64,000 nucleotides of DNA from Adineta steineri (GCA_905250115.1 CAJNOI010000006.1:472033-536032), one strand, 5' to 3'. Counted from the stretch's first letter, positions 36,117 through 53,709 are shown. The notes: a model not told the origin generated them from the letters alone. Made by a program: numbers and translations.

Positions 36117-38019
36117 TTAAGAAGAAGAAGGATGTAGTAAATCTTTTAATTTTTCCGATGTTATATCAGCTAAATACAAGAATATACATTTTTATTTTTC
36201 ATCAACAAAAAATGATTCTATCTTTAGTTTTACCTTGTTTTAATTTTTCATTTAATGTTATTTTTGATAATGCTGATGAAAGATTTGTTGTTCTTGAATT
36301 ACTTATTTCAAGTGAATGTACAATTATGATTTTATCATTGTGAGTTAATACATAAATAAAACAAAACATATTATTATCACCAAATAAACCTGAAGTAAAT
36401 GCTTGAATCTGATCAACAAAATTTGTATTTGCTATTGAATCATTTGTACCACCACAACCTGTATTTGATGATAGTGGTGGTCGAAAACGAATTACATTTA
36501 AATGCCGATCAACTATAAATGTATCACCATCAACAGACGAAATTGTTACTAATTGATTATAATTATCCTTTTATAAAAATTAAAAAAAGGATGTTTAGTT
36601 AATAAACAAAGAAGTTTTAATTATTACTGTGATAGGTCCTCTTCGAAGACCGCATAGATGTCCAGTTTTTGAACTCAATGGAATATGATGTATTTTATTC
36701 AACGAACTGGAAAAAATATCGATATGATCTTAAAGAAAAGAATAAACAAATAATTCTGACTGAGATATTAAATTGTCTGGTGCATAGTTCTATACAGGAT
36801 GATGAAGTTTGAAATCGAAAATGATCTATTTTCCTTCGAAAACTTTATTAAGCCTAGAATGTTTTCTGTATGAATTTCTTAGATATTCTGTCTATCGTTG
36901 TCATACCATAACATATAGTTGCATAAATAGTATCTTCTAAAAATTTGTCAAGTGCGATTGCTTCTGTCCATCCTGATGATGTATAATCACACATGTCCGT
37001 TGCTAAGACTCGACCTAAAAATAAAGTTTTTTATTTATTAAATCTCTTGATTTATTTCTTTTACTATTTTCATCATTAGGATTGAATCGAAGAAGATTGC
37101 CACATGGCTGTGAAACAATAAGTTCATAGTCTTTATTTGATAATCGTCTAGAACTTATTGTATGAATCTGATCAGCAATATTAAAAGCATGTTTCAATAC
37201 GAATCGACCGGATAATCGACCATCAAATTCTTCCATAATTATTGATGTGAATATACGAATTGTTCTATCACAATAACTAATTATTAATTGTTTTTCATTC
37301 TCATTATATTCTATATATATAATTTTTTACATTTTAATAGAACAATAGAATTTCTCTTACCTTGAATAAGTAGTATTTTTGGATTACAAATCAATTGTTG
37401 ACTAAATGCTACTGGAATTTGTTGCTGTTCATCATCATTTGGTGTTGCTATTGACATGTTTGTTGAACTATATAATTGCATTTTCGAATCATTTCGATTA
37501 CCACTATGTAAAGTTCCACCTGCACTACGTACACGACTTCTTTGTCCCTGAAAATCACAAAAATGAATTCATTTATTAAATTTTCATTACATACAGCAGA
37601 TCGTAGAAGAAACAAATGAATGGCACCTTCAGCATTTGCTACACAAATTATTGGTCGAGGTTCATTCGTATTCACAGCAACAGGACCAACAGCAATAGCT
37701 GTTATCTAGTAAAGATTAACACAAAAAACATCTTATTGATCGATATTACTGTACTTACAAATCCAAGTCCAAGTGCTCGACGCCATAATTGAACATTATT
37801 TTGATTTCGAAAAGATTTAAATATTAATAATTCACCATCCTGTGTACCAATTAATAATTCATTACTCTAATTAGATAATAAAAAACATTTACATGACGCA
37901 TCTATGAAAAACATTGATCTTACTTTATTCATATCAACATCCGCAAGTAAAATAGCATTGGGTAATACATTACTCGAACAATCAAGTGTAATTGTATTTA
38001 TAGGTGACACAAATGTCAT
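36117..38019 (-). CDS. ITFG2: ITFG2-like KICSTOR subunit
   Basis: Nine exons (38019-37924, 37866-37759, 37705-37595, 37547-37361, 37310-37065, 37014-36907, 36728-36628, 36567-36234, 36169-36117) encode 447 aa in frame. The fold is a run of FG-GAP/WD-like blades: LLADVDMNKSNELLIGTQDG, PRPIICVANAEGAIHLF, KQLIISYCDRTIRIF, YELIVSQPCGNLLRF, EAIALDKFLEDTIYA and QLVTISSVDGDTFIVD. This order and spacing follow ITFG2, a subunit of the KICSTOR complex (KPTN, ITFG2, C12orf66, SZT2), which tethers GATOR1 to lysosomes and restrains mTORC1 when amino acids are low. Introns are mostly about 55 nt. No lesion was seen. Confidence 0.82.
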
Positions 38020-38570
38020 TTTTTCTAAAGAATAAATATATAAAAGTTACGTTCAATTTGTCCTAATAAAAACAATAAATACTATGATTTCCCTTTTAAA
38101 CTTCTTTTGAAATACAAAAAAAACAAATTCGTATTGATTTCTTCGCTAAACTATTATCAATCCCTTAACACTGGAGATAAAATATACTCAGCAGTTGTCT
38201 AGAGGTTGGTATGATCTTATTATATTCATAGAACTGTTTGCTGTTATTCTTAATTAGAGCTTTAACTGAATTGATCAAGTTGCAATCCAAATCTAGAACG
38301 TTCTGATTACACTTCACACTTTTCTATAAACAAGAAACAAACTTCTTATTTCGAGAAAATCGTTTTGTTTACATTGCAAATAGACATAATAAAAAAAAAT
38401 ATTTGACACAAAAAACCAACAACAACAATAAAAAGATAATATATATAAATATATACATTAAAGTACTGTACGAGAGACAAAATGTCTGATTGTCGATAAA
38501 CGAGATGATTATAAAAAAAAAAAAGAAGAAAACCGAAGCAAATGAAATATCAAATAATCAAAAACCAAAA

Positions 38571-43161
<4,591 letters not shown>

Positions 43162-46100
43162 CGTCTAAAAAAAGAATGTTATAAAATACTTTGATTACTA
43201 CTGTCTATCTTTTTTTCTAAGAGATTTATAGAAAAGCAAGTCGACACTTACATACTAGTAATATAATCAATAAGATAAACAATAAGGATGATGCTTTAAT
43301 AAGTTATTATATACGACGCATATATCTGATCTATTCATGTTCTGTCGATGGTCTTCGCACTAGCTTCAATTGATTTGTCCTTGTGAAACATCAATCAAGT
43401 CGTATTCTACTTTCTCTATCTTTTCTATCCTACACACACGAACAACGAATAATCATTTTTCTTCTTTCTTTCTTCTTCTCCTTCTACATAATCCTTACTG
43501 CACAAATCTACATTTGTTTGACACCTTCTATATTTATATTCTTTAGCAAATGACCATAGGGATAATATAACAAAGCACAAGGAAATGATAATACTAAGGA
43601 AGAAGAAGTAGGAGAAAAAAATCAAATACATGTCTTGTTTTTCTGTCATTTTATGTTGTCTTTTAAAAATGATAGAAAAATAAATAATAATGATGATGAT
43701 TATTTTTTTCCTATTATTATTACTCGTCAATCGATCAAACTGAAGATTAGAGAAACAGTTCTGTCCGTCTATCTTAGTTATCAAAATGTCAACCATGTCG
43801 TGCTTTCTATCTGCGTATATATATATATATATCTAGTAACAGAAAGAAATTAGTATTCTTCCAGCTTACTGTTGATGACCGAAATTCGAGATGTTCTCTA
43901 CAAGAAATTATCTTTCTTCTTACTGTTTATCTATTGACAGTTCAGGGACCATTAGAGATATATTTCTTCTTATACTCTAAACTTTATTTGAGAAGTAATA
44001 TTATTCTACGCATTGGTAATTCACTTTTTTTCACTATCAAAAAAATTAGGAATGATTTGCATTCATGTGAATAAAGTAATTATTCATATGATGCGGTAAC
44101 ATATCGATCTTATATAAATAAAACAATTGCAAGTATTTGCCCTTCGTATGTATCGGAACTCATCATAATAGATAAAAGTTTTTCTTCATCAATTTTCCGA
44201 TTATAGAAATAAAAAAATTATGCAATCAACAAAACAATTGTATTAAAAATTAATCAAATAAAACTATTCCGAAAGATGAAAGAAAGAAAGAAAATCTGTT
44301 TATCAGAATATGATTTACAAGATTCTATAAAAAAGAATGTTATTAAACTTATTACTTAAGTACCTGTTACAATAAATATATATTGATTATTATTTAAAAA
44401 CTTGATTTTAACCTCGACTAAAAAAACAAGTACGCCTTATTATTGTCACTGTCTTCATAAATAAACAGCAATCTATAGAAATTGTTATTTTTCTTTCTCT
44501 ATTTTTTTCTCTCTTTCTCATTACTCAAAACGTAATGCATATATATATAAAAAAAAGACGAAAAGTAAAGAGAATGAGTAAATGCGTGTGGCTAGACCAC
44601 TTGTCATGTGATTTCAAACTCAAACATATGTATATATTCAAGTGTTTTATATTTTTGATGTTCGCAAGAAAAAAGAATCCTTGAATATTTTAGGCATAAC
44701 CAAATAAAGAAAAACATCGTTTTGAATATTAATAAATGTACGATAAGATTTATGGAAAAAATAATCGTTGTTAGAAGAAGAAGAAGAAAAAAAATATTAG
44801 AACAGCACATACGTTTCTAATCAATATTCCCTCAATCTTATCGTTTCTTTCTTTCTTAGTTAATCGGTACTTTTGATCAACCGACAATCTAGTGTATACG
44901 TATACGTATACATACTAGTGACGCATGACAACAACAATAATAAGAACAACAACAACAACTAAGGTTGAGACGATCAACCACAGCTGTAGTCGATTGATTC
45001 CTTCTTTACAATTGATTGTTGATAATAGATCTTGATTATAAAAGCGTCTAAGTATGCATTATAGGAGAGATGAACAACAAGTAAACGCGAACACTTAACT
45101 GAACATACAAACGAATGTATTGTATATATTACACGATTGTGGATAGGAACAATTAAATAAATAAATTTGTCCATTCTCGTTTGGTTACTTCTCTAATGCA
45201 ATCGCATGTATTCTCATCATCATTATTATTATCATCATGTATCGTTGTCGTCGCGTTGTTTTCAAGGGCATAGACGAACGCGCAATTATGCTTACTTTTT
45301 TTTTTTTAAACAACGCATCATGCAGAAAGACACAACGATGTTCTTCTCATTGCAAATGTAATACATGCACACATACATACATATATACATATATACATTT
45401 GCATACTTAAACAAAAAAAATATTTATAACCTTCTGCTCCATCCGATTTAAGTAAAAGAAGCTTTAGTAAGATGAAATAAATGTTATAGTTCAGAGTATT
45501 AATAAACTTGACTAGAAAAGAAAACGAGGATTAATAGAAAGAAAACGAGAAGAAATAGAAAGAGCAATAAAAAGAATACCCTTATACAGATTTGATATTA
45601 CTAGTATATCAAACATTTGCCTTTAATAAAAAGAGAATCATGCAGTTGTTGTTACACTATTCTGTGACAGGCAAATGTCAACGATCATCAATCTTTTGCT
45701 GGTGTATTAATATTGGCAATAACAGATTGTGCAACAATCTCGGATGCGCACATGTAGCATAGGTTCCCTCTCACCCTTCCGTTCTTTCTCCACTTTCTCG
45801 TTGATATGTGTCAACGAAACAAACAATCTATAGTATATACGTACATAAATATATATAGATATATATATATATATTTGGCCTTGCCTTATCGGAAGAAAAT
45901 GGAATAAAGTTAATCTATTCGTACAACTAGACAGATGATCTTTTGTAGTTAAAATTCTCACCTGTCCGGCTCGCCGTTAAATAAGTTTCATTCAGGTTAT
46001 TTTTTTAGTTCTTATCTTGCTGTTTTATTCTCGCTTGTTTGTATATCAGTGAATGAATGATGATGATGGTCATTATTTTACAGTTACAAATCAGCGTGGA

Positions 46101-47561
46101 AATACAAACGTGATCATATCACTTTTTTTTTATAAGAATATGTATATAGCATACTTGTTCTGTCACAGAACGAAAAGAAACCACATTTATATTTAAAAAA
46201 TAAAACCTGTGAACCGAAACGATATCGTAGATAGAGATAAAGAAAAATATACCGTACTATACCTATGAATGATAACTATAGTGGTGAAGAACAGAACAAA
46301 TAAAGACAACAGATGAAGTAGATAGTAAGAGAGTAAAAATGAGGCAGATATCTTGCACGTACATAAAGGCCCTAAAAAAGGTGGTGGCGTGCTTTCGTAC
46401 TCGTTCTCTTTTTCCTGTCTATTCTTCTTCATCATTCTCTCCTTCTTCTTCGCTTTTCTCCTTCTCTCTGTCTTTCTTTCTCTTTCTTTTTTTTCTTTCT
46501 TCTCATCATCATCATCATCACCGCACGATATCATTTGCCTAGCAAATCATCACTAGTACATGTGAAATATGCACAATTTTACAATTAAGGAGGCAGATAA
46601 CTGCTCAAACTATATATATTCATACATGACACAAGGTGTCATTTAGATGGAAGATAAATATCTCAATAAACTATGAAAAAGAAAATGTTTCATTAAAATT
46701 TATTTTCATGTTGAAATATAAATGAGAAATTCGAAAGAAAAACATAAAGTTAAAACAAAACGGAAATTCACATCCGATACAGGAAGTTTTCAGAAAAAAG
46801 AACTGTTAGATAATAACATCATTGTTCTTATTTCTTTTTTTTTCACACATAAATATACTATCCTTGGCCATTATAATTACGAGCATGTATAGTCACGTTT
46901 TCTTTTCCTACATCTGTCTTACGTAAGAGGATAATTCCTAATGAAATTGTTTTATTTATAATTAACCATCTCATAAAAAAGAGAATTCTTTCTTTTTTTT
47001 CATTTCATTTCATTTTCTATCTCTAGAAATTTTCATTGAACCATAAAATTAATGTAAATGCCAACGAACCATAATATAACAAGCACGTATAGTGAACATA
47101 CACATTATAATGAGCTTGTTCTGATTGCATAAATACATCTAACAATAATAGTCAAAGCAGTAGCACGATAAATGAGATAAACAAATTACTTGTTTGAACA
47201 ACATATTACAAACAGCATTGGTCTAGATAAACTTTGCCTGCGGGTGTAAAACAAAAGTCTTGTCTCTATTAACCAATATGTAGAAGACAAAACATATATA
47301 GAAATAATAGCACCATGATGAACATACACGTAATATCTATTAACTGAATACATACAGACAGAAATGAAATTTACATAAATGATCACTGAAGTGGAATAAA
47401 GATAATTATTGCTCTCACGTATCAACTATAAATTATAAATTATTATAGCGGAAATTTGATCTCTCTCTAGAGTATTTTCCTTAATATCTTTGTCTAACTG
47501 AATTGCTCAATTACAAATAAAAAGCGCAAATTTTCCCTCTTTTTTTAATTTAACTCTATTC
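43162..47561. other. 4.4-kb region without a recognised gene
   Basis: Only low-complexity frames occur here, for example CT/GA-rich stretches near 43440-43620 and 46400-46520. No conserved domain, splice-consistent exon set, tRNA or rRNA was found. A near-palindrome of alternating GTATAC lies at 44889-44918, and a CATA-rich run at about 45364-45400. The first part should hold the kinase-gene promoter. Confidence 0.45.
44889..44918. repeat. near-perfect 30-bp palindrome
   Basis: CTAGTGTATACGTATACG continuing to ACTAG reads almost the same on both strands. Flanks are ordinary AT-rich spacer. Confidence 0.7.
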
Positions 47562-48526
47562 ATGTTATCTTCAAGTGAAGAACTAATTTCTACATCATCA
47601 GATAATTCATCATTATCTTTAAATCATGGTGATCAATTAGAATTTTTCTGTAATAATCATTTCTTACCAACAACAATAAACGATAATCAATGTATTGATA
47701 TATTAAAAGATTTACAAATATCTTATAATCAATTAGAAAGTCAATATTTAAAATCAGTTCATGAACTTGAATATAAATTTCAAGAAAAATGTTCATATTT
47801 ATTTGAAAAACGTTCAGATATAATCAATGGAAAATATGAACCAAACGATGATGAATGTCAATTAAAAACTGATTTTCTCGAAACAAATGATACACAACTA
47901 TCAAATACTGAATTTGGAATTCCATCATTTTGGTTACAAACTCTTAAACAAGTGAGATTACATGTGAAAAAATCGAATGAAATCTATTCAATTAATTTAA
48001 GGTACCAATGATTTCTGATTTAATTAAAGAATGGGATGAACCATTACTTAAATGTCTTTATAATATTAAACTTCAATTACATATTGAACCTATAACTGGT
48101 TTTACACTTGAATTTTATTTTAATGAACAATCAAAAAAGTATTTTACAAATGATATTCTAACGAAATTTTATGAAATTCAAATCGAACCTGATAACGAAG
48201 TACTTTCCTACGAGGGTACAGCAATTATACGTTCGATAGGTTGTCAAATTAATTGGATAGATACAAAAACAAACGTGACAAAAAATAGTAAAACAGGTGA
48301 ATTACAATCATCATTTTTTCATTTTTTCACATCAACAACTATTAATGATGATTGGCAATTAGCAACTGATTTTCAAATAGGTCATTATATACGCGAAAAT
48401 ATTATACCAAAAGCTATACTTTATTATACAGGTGAAATATTCGATGAATATGAATATGATGATGGTGATATTAATGAACAACAAATTTCATTAATAGAAC
48501 AAGTTGGAGAGGGAGAACATTTATAA
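47562..48526 (+). CDS. NAP1L-like: NAP1-family nucleosome assembly protein with a frameshift
   Basis: Two overlapping open frames cover one NAP-family protein. The first, from ATG 47562, encodes a coiled-coil-like dimerisation region (LKDLQISYNQLESQYLKSVHELEYKFQEK) and GIPSFWLQTLKQ. The second continues from about 48002 with MISDLIKEWDEPLLKCLYNIKL, FTLEFYFNEQSKKYFTN and FFHFF, then an acidic tail. NAP1 proteins chaperone H2A-H2B. The frames differ by one base: restoring a single G in the GG at 48001-48002 would fuse them without a gap. No intron fits at that place, so this is either a real frameshift or a homopolymer error. The gene has no introns, unlike its neighbours. The fused length would be about 320 aa. 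Confidence 0.8.
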
Positions 48527-48665
48527 GAAAATAAAAGCATATTCTTACCAGTTTTTGCCATTCTAATATATTTATTTATAATCATAGACATATAAGAAGA
48601 ATTCATATCTGCAATAAACAAAATCATTTAGATGGAATTTGCAGATAGATTCTGATATAAATTTA

Positions 48666-49458
48666 TTAGTCCCAGGTGGTATTTGTATTAGTTGTAGTCC
48701 AACGATCATCTGTTATCTCATTTTTTATTTCATCAGTAAATTCATTGTCAATAATAGAAACTGATGGTTTTGATGAAATTTCTGATTGTAATATTTCAGG
48801 CATTGTTACTATTGGAAGACCCAATGTAAAATTAAAATAACCTAATGTAAAATCATTTGCAATAATCGCCATAAGCACACTAAAAAATAATGAAAAGAAA
48901 ATATTAAAATTTATCAACGCTTTTGTTTTTCGAATGTTTTCTCTATTAAATATTTGTCTACGATTCCGTTTTATCTATATTAATAAACGAAAGAATTTTT
49001 GTGAATGTGAAAGCATGTGCAACGATTAAAAATGTCGGAATAGAACCAGTGTGGATTATTTTCACCACCGAAGCTAATTATAATATACTTTCTATCTTCA
49101 ACATAAATTTACAGAATTTCTTCTTTTTTACCTTTCAATATTTTCAGTTATATCAGATGGTAATGCTAAAGATAATTTTGATTTAAGATTAAATAAATCA
49201 TCAACACTCAATTGTTCATCACATGACATAGGCAAAACAAATACTAAAGGCTGATCATCTGATTGTTTACCAAGAAAAAATATCCATTTATTAGTTTCAT
49301 CAAAATATACATTAAGTTTTGACCATTTACGACCTAGGAAAAATATGAAAATTCAAACATACAATGTTTGATTTACATAATCATTTATTCTCACAAATTT
49401 TTAGATCAAAATAAACTCGTTGTGCAAATGCTTTTTGTTTTGGATTACATAGATTCAT
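48666..49458 (-). CDS. unrecognised single-pass membrane protein downstream of FMC1
   Basis: Three exons (49458-49395, 49333-49132, 48957-48666) join in frame to 185 aa. Visible blocks are NPKQKAFAQRVYFDL, RKWSKLNVYFDETNKWIFF, QPLVFVLPMSCDEQLSVDDL and a predicted transmembrane segment (INFNIFFSLFFSVLMAIIA). A Ser/Thr/Asp-rich tail ends in TTTNTNTTWD. No family is recognised. The ATG is preceded directly by TTGTTTTAG, a good splice acceptor, and lies only 95 bp after the FMC1 stop on the same strand. The acceptor chosen for exon 3 (CGTAG) is the only nearby one that keeps frame. Confidence 0.65.
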
Positions 49459-49553
49459 CTAAAACAAGGAAAATAAACGGCAAGATTCAAGGAGAAGAAA
49501 AAAAAACATCAAAATCAACTACAAAAAAAAGGAACAAAGGTTTGATCTATAGT
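49459..49553 (-). promoter_or_regulatory. intercistronic spacer with candidate trans-splice acceptor
   Basis: Ninety-five bases separate the FMC1 stop and the next ATG. On the minus strand the spacer is pyrimidine-rich and ends TTTCCTTGTTTTAG directly before the ATG. Bdelloids are known to use spliced-leader trans-splicing, so this could be an operon junction. Without transcript data a separate promoter cannot be excluded. Confidence 0.4.
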
Positions 49554-49901
49554 CTATGAGTCAGATGATTGATTTAATGGTAAATGTGGTCGATCAAATG
49601 TTTTTGGTAAATTTAAACCAACGATATTTGCTGCTTGTGCAACAGTTTTTTCACCTTTTGAATAAGTCGAATGAATTATGTGACGTTCACGTATACTTTC
49701 CAAATAAGTTAAATAAGTACGTGCAACAAATAATACTTCATCTGTATGTTTACAGTATTTAGCTGTTACTGGACGATTACGACGATATTCATCCTTAATT
49801 TTTAAATAAACTGGTGATGCACGATAGGAAAATAATGATTTATTTGCTGATAATTCATGTAATATTTTTTTGTAAACTGTAAGAGCAGATTTTGATGCCA
49901 T
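49554..49901 (-). CDS. FMC1: FMC1-like ATP synthase assembly factor
   Basis: A single exon encodes 115 aa, close to the length of human FMC1 (C7orf55). Conserved-looking blocks are YKKILHELSANKSLFSYRAS, VLFVARTYLTYLESIRERHI and, near the C-terminus, SKGEKTVAQAANIVGLNLP. The last is the family signature (GER/GEK ... VGLKLP). FMC1 is a small mitochondrial LYR-related protein needed for assembly or stability of the F1 part of ATP synthase. No targeting peptide longer than the basic start is seen, as in relatives. It has no intron. The next gene on the same strand begins 95 bp after its stop. Confidence 0.85.
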   Translation of the reverse strand: MASKSALTVYKKILHELSANKSLFSYRASPVYLKIKDEYRRNRPVTAKYCKHTDEVLFVARTYLTYLESIRERHIIHSTYSKGEKTVAQAANIVGLNLPKTFDRPHLPLNQSSDS

Positions 49902-50283
49902 ATCTATAATAAAAGATTACAGTATATCTTCTTCTTTAAATTGCGAAATGATTGTATTTTATTAATAAAAATAAAAGTTATACAATTAAATAGATAAAAA
50001 CTTGTTATTTTAGAATAGTCAAAATGTTCTGATTCCACGAATGTTCATTGCTCTCCTATTTTTCGTTCAATCATCCGTATATATATTCATTCCTAAATTA
50101 ATACTCATAATCTAAAACAAAATTGAATCGAATCATAAATTTTGTAAGGCAAAACATTATTTATATAATATCTTTTTATTATCAATGTTTAAAATGCGAC
50201 AGAAAAAAAACAAAACAAATAAATATAAAAAAAAATTCCAAACTGGAAAGATATGTTGAAAACGAGATTCACTTTATTTTTAC

Positions 50284-51756
50284 TTATGGTATATCCGATG
50301 GTGTTTGATCTTTCATATAATTTGCATATCTTTCACGACAACGTCTAATGAAAAATTAAAATTTATATTATTTTATATAAACGAAAATATTCTTTTATAC
50401 TTTGCTTCGGAATATTCACTTTCATATTGAAAATGAATAATATGTGGTATTGGAGAATAATCACGAATAAGTAAATATTTTGCTAATGGTCGATCAATTA
50501 TAAATGGAACATATTTTATAAATTGATAATTAACAAAATAATACCAAATACAACCTAATATGGTACCAAGAACACCACCAACAACAACTTGTGCAATTGT
50601 ATGATAATAAAGATAGACTCTAAAAACGAAAGATTTTCAAGATAATTTTTAAATTCAATTGTATTTTCCTCTTACCGACTATAAGCCACGAGAATAGCAG
50701 CTATAAATTGTACTATAACAAAGAAACGATGACGTATGGAACGAATATTTGGTGAACCAGGCATTTGTGATCTGTATTTTGTTTAGATAATAAGAATTAA
50801 GTATTAGAAAAAATTCTAGCATACTTAAGAATTACAAAAATAGCCAAATATGTCATAAAATAAAAAAAACTTTGAGCATGAGCACTTGGCATACCGTATA
50901 TTTCATAGAAATCCATTCGATCTCGAGCTAAACAAAAAAGAGGGAGTTTTAATTCAATTATATTGAGAAAACTTACTTCTTTCCGGACGTTGTTGTTTAA
51001 AAACTATTTTAAGATAATGATTAATTATTCCAGATACAAAGAATCCACCAAAATACATAATCTAGTTTAAGAAAAAAATTCTTATGAAATAAGAAGAATA
51101 TTATTTTGTACCGTTTGTATATCACGTCGAAATAGAATTAATGTACATAAAGATACAATATATATAAATGGTAACATTGAAAACCAAGCCAGAAAAAAGC
51201 CTAATTTATCACCTAATTTTTCCAAAACATCAAATCATTTACATAGATTATTTTATATAAAATCTACCTTCTTGATATTCAATAAATGTGACTAAAAATA
51301 GAAAGTAAAATTTTATAAAGCAAAATATATAATTATTATAGAACTATACTTGATAATGGTCGATAAATAGGATCGGAAAGAACGCCTGGTGGATGAAAAT
51401 CTACTAAATGCTAAAATGAAATAAAATAAAATTTTATTAAATAAGTAAAATAAAAACTTTACAAACCTTATAAGCTGGTTTAAGTGTACTTGAACCATTT
51501 GGTACTAAAATTGGTGGCATATTCTAAAAAATAAATAAATAAATGATAAAAAATAATGTATACAAAAAATTATACATTATTTTATATATTAAATAAACTG
51601 ATTTGCCATCCCTTACTCTCATCTATCTTCAAAGAAATTTACCATTGGTACTTCATCAGCTGTCACATAATGCATTAATGTGTTGGAAATATGTGCATTA
51701 TATATTATGAATATCGTTGCTAAGCAGACAACATTTGCAATGTAACCATAAGACAT
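50284..51756 (-). CDS. DOLPP1: dolichyldiphosphatase (PAP2 family)
   Basis: Ten exons (51756-51643, 51523-51467, 51410-51350, 51291-51268, 51212-51112, 51061-50977, 50927-50825, 50771-50676, 50619-50401, 50344-50284) join to 306 aa. The PAP2 active-site motifs are all present: K(X6)RP in KIVFKQQRPER, PSxH in YGMPSAHAQSFFY, and SR(X5)H in YSRVYLYYHTIAQ. The order, membrane segments and the C-terminal LIRDYSPIPHIIHFQYE follow DOLPP1. That enzyme removes phosphate from dolichyl diphosphate on the ER lumenal side, to recycle the carrier for N-glycosylation. The first exon adds an N-terminal hydrophobic segment not usual for the family. It lies only 50 bp from the divergent SAXO4 start, and its phase fits. 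Starting at the internal ATG at 51520 would give the usual length. Confidence 0.88.
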
Positions 51757-51806
51757 TATAAAATATTTCTTTTTTTTGTCTCATATATTTTATTTGTTAT
51801 AGACAA
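51757..51806. promoter_or_regulatory. candidate bidirectional promoter
   Basis: Only 50 bp separate the divergent start codons of the dolichyldiphosphatase and SAXO4-like genes, so both must share regulatory sequence (unless leader exons lie further out). No core element can be named. Confidence 0.4.
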
Positions 51807-53709
51807 ATGGATTATTTGTGTCAAAATGCAGGCCAACATGTTCCTGCTGGTCATCCTGATAAGCATTTATTGGCAAGTGAAGGAGCTGATAATTATTTAA
51901 TGAATTTTTATATAACACAAAGTTCAAGTACTTATCGACCACCTGGTATACGACCAAAAGCGAATATACTTGGAGATAAATCATTAACAACAGAAAATCT
52001 TTATACAAAAAAACTTGTAGATGAACGAAAGAAAACAGGTTTTGTTAGTAATGAAAGATATTATTTACCTTATACACGTTCACTTGATGAACTTGACAAT
52101 CCAATACTAGGGTAATTTGAAAGACTATGAATATTTTGTTAATATAAGATTTGCTTAGACCAGTAAATCTTATTTTCAATCGCCCAACATTTTTATTTAA
52201 AAAAATGCATAGATGAAGTAACTTGATTGTTTAACATACTTAAATCGTTACCGAAATACTTTCTGTTCATTCCACAATAGTTTAAGTACTTTACAGAGCA
52301 GCCATATGCTCTATCAACATTTTGACAAACACAAATGTTACCGAAGGTCGATTAAGAATCCCTAATCATTTCGTTTATTCTATTTCACACTTTAATCTCA
52401 GAATAAAATTAGAATACTGAATTTTACCAATAATCAGCGAAAACTTACCGAAAAAAACTAAAGAATTATTATTTTTTCATTTATTCAATTTTTAGTCGTA
52501 TGTGTACAGACAATTATGTAACATCCCATCAAATACATTATCAACCCTATGAATTACCTAATGGCACAGAATCACTACCACCAAATGTTGGTAATCAAAT
52601 ATCAGGATTTTTTCGTGAACGTGCTGTACACATTCCTAATTCATTTGTCCCACCGGTAAAACAAATTTTTCTTAATTATTTTATTTATAATAAAAAAGGA
52701 AATTACATTTGTTTAGATTGGTGGAAAAGAAGAAACAACTTATGGTACTGATTTTAGTAAACCTGCTCAAACTGAACCAATTATTATGGGACAAGTTGGT
52801 CCAAAAGAAAGATCTGGCTTTGTCTCGAATACTGAAGTTGAACCTTTAACAAGAACAACTGGTGAACGATGGCATTATCGTTCTAGACCAGTTGGTTCTA
52901 GTGAATATAAAGATAAATTTCCACAATATGATTATCCAAAAGTAAATTCATATATTTTCGTTAGTTTCAAATAAAAATTTAAATTTATTCAGGGTGATGA
53001 TCCTTTACTTACCATTATTGAGCCTAATATAAAACCAACATGTGATCGTGTTATCAATAATTTTGTTTTACCTGCTGGTGAAGGTCCTCATTCTGGAGGT
53101 TTATTTGCTCCTGATTCAACGTAAGAACGTTTTTTTTGTATTATTATTATTATTTAAATGAAAAGTTTTACATAGTGAATATCGAAAACACTATATTGGT
53201 AAACAATTTTTACCAGAAAAAATGGGTAATTTAGATGTTGGACCTAAAGAAACAACAGGTCCAGTTAGAAATGAAAAAGGTTTTACTCAACAATTCGATG
53301 ATCCACGACGTTTTATTACAACATATCAAATGAAGTATAGAAAAAAAAAGTTTTCTTTTCGTCATTTTTAATTTCTTTCTTTGTAAAGTCATATTGATAT
53401 GAATCCTAAAGGACGTGATCGTGAAGGTTATGTCGTTGGTGGTATACAACAACCGCGCACAAATGGTTTTACAAATGATACAAAAATATCAAATCCATTC
53501 GATAATTATCGTGATGAACGTCTTACACATTATCATCTTGATCCATATCAAGTCAGGTATATATATATATTTATTTATTTAAATAATTATTCTAAAAGTA
53601 AAAATAAATATATTCTATTCATAGGAGTTTACGTGGACGAGATCCATTTTTTGATGATTCAACACATGATAATAAAGGTCGTCTACAAAAACAAACAGAG
53701 TTGTTTTAA
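51807..53709 (+). CDS. SAXO4: SAXO4/PPP1R32-like axonemal protein
   Basis: Seven exons (51807-52111, 52496-52655, 52717-52941, 52993-53120, 53176-53334, 53389-53556, 53625-53709) encode 409 aa. The protein is soluble, rich in Pro, Gly and Tyr, and contains repeated short blocks (KKTGFVSNERYYLPYTRSLD, KERSGFVSNTEVEPLTRTTG, KETTGPVRNEKGFTQQFDDP). The C-terminal part RRFITTYQ ... NPKGRDREGYVVGGIQQP ... DPFF follows the pattern of vertebrate PPP1R32/SAXO4, a cilium-associated microtubule-binding protein. Expression in ciliated cells is expected for a rotifer with a corona. Intron 1 (52112-52495) is longer than the rest. No lesion was seen. Confidence 0.82.

Noticed and set aside
44889-44918. 30-bp palindrome as a possible telomere, origin or recombination site
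   Set aside because: It is an alternating GTATAC simple repeat; palindromy follows from the repeat and nothing else supports a function.
46193-46556. Overlapping ORFs rich in Lys/Arg or Ser/Phe
   Set aside because: They come from a CT/GA-rich low-complexity tract open in several frames.
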